Shown: positions 59,149 through 64,000 of the stretch, in pieces
Layout: the number at the start of each line of letters is the position of its first letter
Numbering within the stretch: the stretch's first letter is position 1
From: Flavobacteriales bacterium
Lineage (GTDB): Bacteria; Bacteroidota; Bacteroidia; Flavobacteriales_G; Salibacteraceae
Length of the DNA stretch: 64,000 nucleotides
Reading direction: 5' to 3'
Assembly: GCA_013204105.1 (NCBI GenBank)
Contig: JABMOM010000025.1
Coordinates: forward strand, 26,364-90,363
Position numbers and translations under genes: made by a program
Notes under the pieces: model-generated
Databases searched by the model: none
Told to the model about the DNA's origin: nothing
What the model saw: only the letters and a program-made list of their open reading frames with translations

Positions 59149-61500
59149 CTATTTCGAATATAGGATCTGTGATGAGAAAGGTGGAAGTGTCATTGTGAGC
59201 ACGCCGTCTTCGCTTGCATGAACAATCGAAGCATCCATGCCGGCCATTTCCATCTCCGTCGGTACGGTCACTTCAACCGGTCGGTTTGAGTTATTGAAAC
59301 ACGTGATTACTTGATCTGCCAAGTAGGTGCGCTTGTAGACTAGGACATTTTCATCCGCCTGCACGATCTCAACGTCGCCAAACAACAGCGCCATATGATC
59401 CGAACGCAGGCGCGTGATGGCCTCGACGTGTGCCTTGACCGCTTCTTCCTCAGGGGCCAGGTCATCGAACCGCATCATGCGTCGATTGTCGGGATCATTC
59501 GCTCCGGGCATGCCGATTTCATCTCCATAGAAAATTACCGGAATGCCGGGAATGGTCATGATGAAGGTCTCGAGCATTTTGAGTTTTGCATAACCCACTG
59601 GATCTTCCACTTTGATTTCTCGGTGCCATCCAGCCTCTTTCTGGTCTTCATCATCGCGCACCGCCTTGCCGGCTAGACTGATGAAGCGAGTCAGGTCGTG
59701 GTTGCCCGTAATGTTGCACATGGCGTGCAAACTGCCGTGATAATTCAGTGACGCCATCAAGGACTCGCTCAATTTGGTCATTGGGCTGGTCGTGTCTTTG
59801 AACACCGAAACGGCATCGAAGTACAGGTTGAAATCAAATTGGCCATCCATCATTCCCGATCCGATGTAGCTCTGGATCAACTCACGGCTGCCGAAGGTCT
59901 CCCCAACTTGGAAGTACTTCCTGCCTCGCTCCTCACCCAGTTTCTTAAGCTTGATCGTATTGGCGCGCCAAAAGCTTTCGGGAATGTGCTTCGTCGCATC
60001 GTGGCGGAAACCATCAAAATCAAATTCTTCGATCCACCAAATGGCACTGTCGCTCATCACATCCGTTACCTCGGGAATAGAAAAATCCAGCGTCGGTAGA
60101 AAGTCGTCAAACCAAGTCGTCAATCGTTGTTCATCCCAAAGGCGCAGGTTTCGTCTTCCGTCTGGAAGGACCAACTGGGTCCGCCATTCTGGGTGCGCAA
60201 TGATCATCGGGTGCTCTTGATGCACGTGGTTGCAGACATAATCAAGGATGATGTTCTTGTTATCGGTGTGGGTTTGATCTACCAGCGTCTTGAGACCTGC
60301 ATTGTTACCTAAGCGATGGTCTACTTTTTTGAAACTGATCGGCCAATAACCGTGGTAGCCGGAAAACCATCGCCTTGGCTCAGGATATTCTTGATATGCT
60401 CCAGTAGGATTCTCGGTGATCGGTGAAATCCACAAGGTGTTGATCCCTAAGTCTTCGAAATAACCTTCTTCCAACTTCTGACGCACGCCTTCGAGGTCTC
60501 CTCCGTAATAATTGGCCCTTGGTAATATCCGGTCGTCTTCTACGGGTTCGTCAATGGAGGTGTCGCCGTTTACAAAGCGATCTACCATCATGAAGTACAT
60601 GATGTTTCCTTCGTTGTCATAGCGGGTGAGTTGTTCGGTAGAGGTGATCACCTTGCCGTACTCCAAAGGAATCCGCACCTCGTTGCTCAGCCCTTGCGCG
60701 GTCTCTGACCAGACGCGGACGTAGGACCGTTCCAATTCTTTTGCCGCTTCAGGGATCGCGAACAGGTTGTCATCAGCCGCCTTTTCAATGGATTGGTTTT
60801 GCCACAGCGCAAACCACTTCCCACCGTCCACCGATGTTACCACGTGAATCAAATCATCGACAGCTTCTTTGACCACTAAATGAGGAATCAATTCGGCATT
60901 GGAGGGCTCCACCTTGAGGAATGAATTGAAAGCGCCAAAACCATTGGGAACAGTATGAGCGTTTGCGGGATCGAGCATTTCCACGCCATCTACGATCAAT
61001 CGATAAGCGTATCCTCCCGGCGCCAATTCCAACTCGAGGTAATAGATTCCGCCGCCGTCTTGATAGCGATCTACGCCGCGCGTCCAGCTGTTCAAGTCTC
61101 CCACTAGATCAATAGAATCTTGCTTTTCGGAAGAAGCAAAAGTCAGTCGGACCTTTTCCATTGCGGGACGCTTGACGGGTACGACGAGCATCTGTCCGTT
61201 GATATAGACCTCCATCGCGTCGATCCAGGCTTCCATTTCTCCAAAAAGCATCATTTCATTTGCCCCTCGCTTCCAGTCCGAATCCAAGCCTTTGGGGAAA
61301 TGAATGGAATCGACAGTAGCGCCTTCTTTGAAATAATCAGAAAGCACCACCTGCAGCGTGTCCTTTGTAAGCAAGACAACCGAATTGAGACCATAAGTGG
61401 ACTCCTCTACCACGGGGCCCGTAGCTTCCGACGCCTGCTCATGACAAGCAGAGAAGAGGGTGACGATAAAGAGAAGAAAAACGGGTAGGTAGTAGCGCAT
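59149..61500 (-). CDS. large GH13 enzyme with glycogen-binding-like domain (lipoprotein)
   Basis: A 783-residue lipoprotein: lipobox FSAC (Cys18), beta-rich N-terminal region, an AMPK/CBM48-like domain (about 140-205, DLVGDLNSWTRGVDRYQDGG with AYRLIVDG), a second beta-sandwich (RVWSETAQGLSNEVRIP), then the GH13 barrel from about 290 with region I DYVCNH, nucleophile Asp501 in GFRHDATKH, GETFG and ITGNHDLTR, and a C-terminal beta domain. ATG 61500 fits the signal; the longer frame adds a non-signal extension. Second gene after GH65 in the operon (16-bp gap). Expected outer-surface or periplasmic amylase or pullulanase. Confidence 0.86.
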   Translation of the reverse strand: MRYYLPVFLLFIVTLFSACHEQASEATGPVVEESTYGLNSVVLLTKDTLQVVLSDYFKEGATVDSIHFPKGLDSDWKRGANEMMLFGEMEAWIDAMEVYINGQMLVVPVKRPAMEKVRLTFASSEKQDSIDLVGDLNSWTRGVDRYQDGGGIYYLELELAPGGYAYRLIVDGVEMLDPANAHTVPNGFGAFNSFLKVEPSNAELIPHLVVKEAVDDLIHVVTSVDGGKWFALWQNQSIEKAADDNLFAIPEAAKELERSYVRVWSETAQGLSNEVRIPLEYGKVITSTEQLTRYDNEGNIMYFMMVDRFVNGDTSIDEPVEDDRILPRANYYGGDLEGVRQKLEEGYFEDLGINTLWISPITENPTGAYQEYPEPRRWFSGYHGYWPISFKKVDHRLGNNAGLKTLVDQTHTDNKNIILDYVCNHVHQEHPMIIAHPEWRTQLVLPDGRRNLRLWDEQRLTTWFDDFLPTLDFSIPEVTDVMSDSAIWWIEEFDFDGFRHDATKHIPESFWRANTIKLKKLGEERGRKYFQVGETFGSRELIQSYIGSGMMDGQFDFNLYFDAVSVFKDTTSPMTKLSESLMASLNYHGSLHAMCNITGNHDLTRFISLAGKAVRDDEDQKEAGWHREIKVEDPVGYAKLKMLETFIMTIPGIPVIFYGDEIGMPGANDPDNRRMMRFDDLAPEEEAVKAHVEAITRLRSDHMALLFGDVEIVQADENVLVYKRTYLADQVITCFNNSNRPVEVTVPTEMEMAGMDASIVHASEDGVLTMTLPPFSSQILYSK

Positions 61501-61516
61501 GGTGGTGGTGTTTAGT

Positions 61517-63841
61517 TCATACAATGGCCTTCGTGGATACTTCAACAGGATGATTTCCATCTAAGGTGATCACTTCGTCCCACACCTTGACCTCGATGGG
61601 TCCGTTGGACGAAAGTTGAACGTGCTTTTCACCGCACTGGACTGAAACGCGCACGCCTCGAAAGACGATGCTAAAGGCGCAGCCCTTCCATTGCTTGGGC
61701 ACATAAGGTCGAAAACACAATCGGTCATCCTCTAGGCGCATGCCTCCGAAGCCCTGAACCAGGGCGATCCAAGTACCGGCCATGCTCGTAATATGAAGTC
61801 CTTCGTGCACCTCGCGGTTGTAATCGTCCAAGTCGAGTCGCGATGTTCGGAGGAACATGTCGTAGGCTTTGTCAACGTAACCCAATTTGCTGGCGAGGAC
61901 GGAATGGATGCACGGAGAAAGGGAAGATTCGTGGACCGTCCTCGGCTCGTAATAGTCAAAATTGGCTTTGAGCTCCTCCAAGCTGAAATGATCGGCAAAG
62001 AAATAAAAGCCCTGCAGCACATCAGCCTGCTTGATGAAAGGAGAACGAAGGATGCGGTCCCACGACCATTTCTGATTGAGCGGTCGCTCGCTCAGTGGAA
62101 GCTCAGCGCACGTGATGTTTTCCTTGTCTAGATAACCTTCCTGCTGCAAATAGACATCGCTGCCCTCCATCTTCGGGTAGTGCATGTTGTCTGAAATATG
62201 CATCCATGCTTTGGCGTTCTCCTCCAGATCGAAAGCTAGTTTTTGGCATAGGGTCTTGAACTCGTTGCTGTGCGATTCTTTTAGGTATTGCGCAACCTCT
62301 AGTGTATAGCGCAAGCACCATGCTGCGAGGTAGTTCGTGTACCAGTTGTTGTTGACGTTGTTCTCGTATTCATTCGGTCCGGTAACGCCCAGCATGACGT
62401 ATTGCTGCTTGGCTTCGCTCCAATTGACACGCTGCGCCCAAAAACGGGCGATTCCTACCAACACTTCAAACCCATATTCAGCTAAGTAAACGCGGTCTTG
62501 GGTATGGTTGACGTAATTGTAGATCGCATAGGCGATGGCTCCATTCCGGTGGATCTCTTCGAAGGTGATCTCCCATTCGTTGTGGCACTCTTCTCCGTTC
62601 ATCGTCACCATCGGATAGAGGGCGGCGCCGTCCTTGAATCCCAATTTCTCGGCGTTTTCAATGGCCTTGGGCAAGTGCTTGTAGCGATACACCAAGAGCG
62701 TGCGCGCTACGTCTTGATGGGTCGTCGCCATGTAAAAGGGGAGGCAATACGCCTCGGTATCCCAGTAGGTGCTTCCGCCGTACTTCTCGCCGGTGAATCC
62801 TTTGGGGCCAATGTTGAGCCGGGGATCATGGCCTGTGTAGGTTTGGTAGAGTTGAAAGATGTTGAATCGAATGGCTTGCTGAGAGGCCACGTCGCCTTCG
62901 ATGACAATGTCACAATCCTTCCAAGTCTGCGTCCAATGGGCAAGGTGCGCGGCCTCCAATTGCACGCTTCCCAGCGAATGTGCGCGCGCAATTGCATCGT
63001 GGCATTTCTCTTCGATGTCGGCTATGTTGTAATCCCGAGACGTACAGTTGGCGACCAGTTTTTCCACCTTGAACACATCACCCGGTTCGAAGGATTTCTT
63101 CAAGACTACCCCTGCGTACTTCTTTCGGAGTTGCTCGTGGCCCGTAAAGGGCATCTCCTTTTTGTTCTTGTAGAGGTAAAACTTCATCGCCGACCCCAGG
63201 TAGAAGTCGAGCTTCTTGGTTTTCATCTCTAGGTAGGCTTCGTTGTTGCCCGTGTGTTTTTTCGTCTCCTCCCAAAACTTCATGTCGTAGTTGGAGTCTT
63301 CGTTGAGCACATCTCCATCGAGGAAAGGTTTGATCTGGAGGTCGCCTTCCCCCTCCAGCACGGTGCATTCGTATTCCACTACCCCTACTTCCCGTTCGGC
63401 CATAGAACAGAAGCGCTTGGCCGCCACTTGCACCTTCACACCGTTTTGCATGACAGCAATGAAGCTCCTGGTCAGGATGCCCGTGCGCATGTCCAATACA
63501 CGCTCAAAGTCGCTGACCCTTGCCGTTGCGAGGTCTAACTTTTCGTCGTTGAATTTGAAGGAGATGCCGATCCAATTGGTGGCGTTGATGACCTTGGCGA
63601 AGTATTCTGGGTAGCCGTTTTTCCACCAACCCACGCGGGTTTTGTCCGGGTAGTAAATGCCGGCCATGTAGCTGCCGGAGTGGGTGGATCCCGTGTATTC
63701 CTCTTCGAACGTTGCGCGTTGGCCCATGTGGCCATTGCCAATGCTCATGAGGCTCTCATACTTGCGGTTGTTCTCGTCTGAGAATCCTTTCTGCACGATC
63801 CGCCACGGATCCTTTTCTATCAAGTCACTGATCGGGTTCAT
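61517..63841 (-). CDS. GH65 maltose phosphorylase-type enzyme
   Basis: A 774-residue cytoplasmic GH65 protein (no signal peptide): N-terminal beta-sandwich with NGHMGQRATFEEEYTG, alpha/alpha barrel with GGSTYWDTEAYCLPF, phosphate-binding-region SSLSPCIHSVLA, and acid catalyst Glu422 in GEECHNEWEITFEEI. Splits maltose with phosphate to glucose and beta-glucose-1-phosphate. It overlaps the pgmB gene by 4 bp (63838-63841), the standard pairing because beta-PGM converts the product to glucose-6-phosphate. Kojibiose or trehalose specificity cannot be excluded from sequence, but the locus points to maltose. Confidence 0.88.
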   Translation of the reverse strand: MNPISDLIEKDPWRIVQKGFSDENNRKYESLMSIGNGHMGQRATFEEEYTGSTHSGSYMAGIYYPDKTRVGWWKNGYPEYFAKVINATNWIGISFKFNDEKLDLATARVSDFERVLDMRTGILTRSFIAVMQNGVKVQVAAKRFCSMAEREVGVVEYECTVLEGEGDLQIKPFLDGDVLNEDSNYDMKFWEETKKHTGNNEAYLEMKTKKLDFYLGSAMKFYLYKNKKEMPFTGHEQLRKKYAGVVLKKSFEPGDVFKVEKLVANCTSRDYNIADIEEKCHDAIARAHSLGSVQLEAAHLAHWTQTWKDCDIVIEGDVASQQAIRFNIFQLYQTYTGHDPRLNIGPKGFTGEKYGGSTYWDTEAYCLPFYMATTHQDVARTLLVYRYKHLPKAIENAEKLGFKDGAALYPMVTMNGEECHNEWEITFEEIHRNGAIAYAIYNYVNHTQDRVYLAEYGFEVLVGIARFWAQRVNWSEAKQQYVMLGVTGPNEYENNVNNNWYTNYLAAWCLRYTLEVAQYLKESHSNEFKTLCQKLAFDLEENAKAWMHISDNMHYPKMEGSDVYLQQEGYLDKENITCAELPLSERPLNQKWSWDRILRSPFIKQADVLQGFYFFADHFSLEELKANFDYYEPRTVHESSLSPCIHSVLASKLGYVDKAYDMFLRTSRLDLDDYNREVHEGLHITSMAGTWIALVQGFGGMRLEDDRLCFRPYVPKQWKGCAFSIVFRGVRVSVQCGEKHVQLSSNGPIEVKVWDEVITLDGNHPVEVSTKAIV

Positions 63842-64000
63842 AGGATGTTCAAAGCTTCTTCAACGTGTATCTCTGCCAACGATGCGCGCACCAAATCGGC
63901 TGCGCCTAAGTTATCGTCTGTACCAATACCAATCGACCGCATGCCCCCGGCTTTTGCGGCTTCAATACCAGCAACGGCATCCTCGAAGACCACGCAATGC
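63838..64000 (-). CDS. pgmB: beta-phosphoglucomutase, C-terminal part (cut by window end)
   Basis: Only the last 53 codons are present: CVVFEDAVAGIEAAKAGGMR followed by SIGIGTD and a short tail ending EALNIL. This is HAD motif IV (EDAxAGIxAAxxAGM) as found in beta-phosphoglucomutase. The stop overlaps the GH65 start (ATGA). It converts beta-glucose-1-phosphate to glucose-6-phosphate. The N-terminus lies outside the window, so full-length identity rests on this motif and the GH65 partner. Confidence 0.82.
   Translation of the reverse strand, partial: HCVVFEDAVAGIEAAKAGGMRSIGIGTDDNLGAADLVRASLAEIHVEEALNIL

Noticed and set aside
62498..63232. 244-residue open frame antisense to GH65
   Set aside because: Same reason: it mirrors the codon structure of a well-supported enzyme gene and shows no domain or start context.

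Overview
The window looks like a marine Bacteroidetes (Flavobacteriales-like) chromosome. The evidence is a SusC/SusD pair, several type IX secretion (T9SS) C-terminal sorting domains, a CHU_C-type gliding domain, SprB repeats, many lipoproteins, TAnnTTTG-type -7 promoter boxes, DUF2480, the long Bacteroidetes form of PurF, and a DnaG without zinc ligands. No 16S is present, so the genus is not assigned. No phage, IS element or CRISPR was found.

Layout: (1) 0-4.5 kb: two tandem Cys-rich lipoproteins, then the tightly packed operon panD-flippase-rfaE2-sufE-DUF59-DUF2480, and a convergent SPOR-like protein. (2) 5-17 kb: purF, a 1326-residue T9SS surface protein, 3-hydroxyanthranilate dioxygenase, an SprB-repeat T9SS protein, and a two-component system divergent from a small acidic T9SS protein. 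(3) 17-23 kb: a 2-aminomuconate-semialdehyde-type dehydrogenase, a GxxExxY cassette with imperfect inverted flanks, and a paaY-YCII-hypothetical-paaZ-ABM operon. (4) 23-31 kb: initiator tRNA with promoter, terminator and a degenerate partial copy nearby, pheT, an SbtA-type bicarbonate permease with a small partner and a divergent LysR regulator, then small accessory genes.

(5) 31.8-39.6 kb: a four-gene beta-glucan (laminarin-type) operon on the minus strand: sugar porter, GH16, GH30 and a very large cytoplasmic protein that best fits GH149 beta-1,3-glucan phosphorylase. (6) 39.9-47.9 kb: a MORN-like lipoprotein, dnaG, mscS, two paralogous secreted proteins and an alpha/beta hydrolase in one chain, an ALDH7 dehydrogenase, and three lipoproteins. 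(7) 47.9-64 kb: an alpha-glucan utilisation locus. The plus strand has susC, susD, a SusA-like GH13 and a CE1-like esterase. The converging minus strand has beta-phosphoglucomutase (cut by the window end), GH65 phosphorylase, two GH13 amylases and a maltose-type MFS transporter. A T9SS-sorted protein with a possible glycan-binding domain diverges from susC.

The two sugar loci share a logic: outer-surface hydrolysis, oligosaccharide import, then phosphorolysis inside the cell (GH149 for beta-1,3-glucan, GH65 plus beta-PGM for maltose), which conserves phosphate-bond energy. The most distinctive regulatory signal is a row of four TTAAC direct repeats phased at 10-11 bp between the two-component operon and its divergent neighbour.
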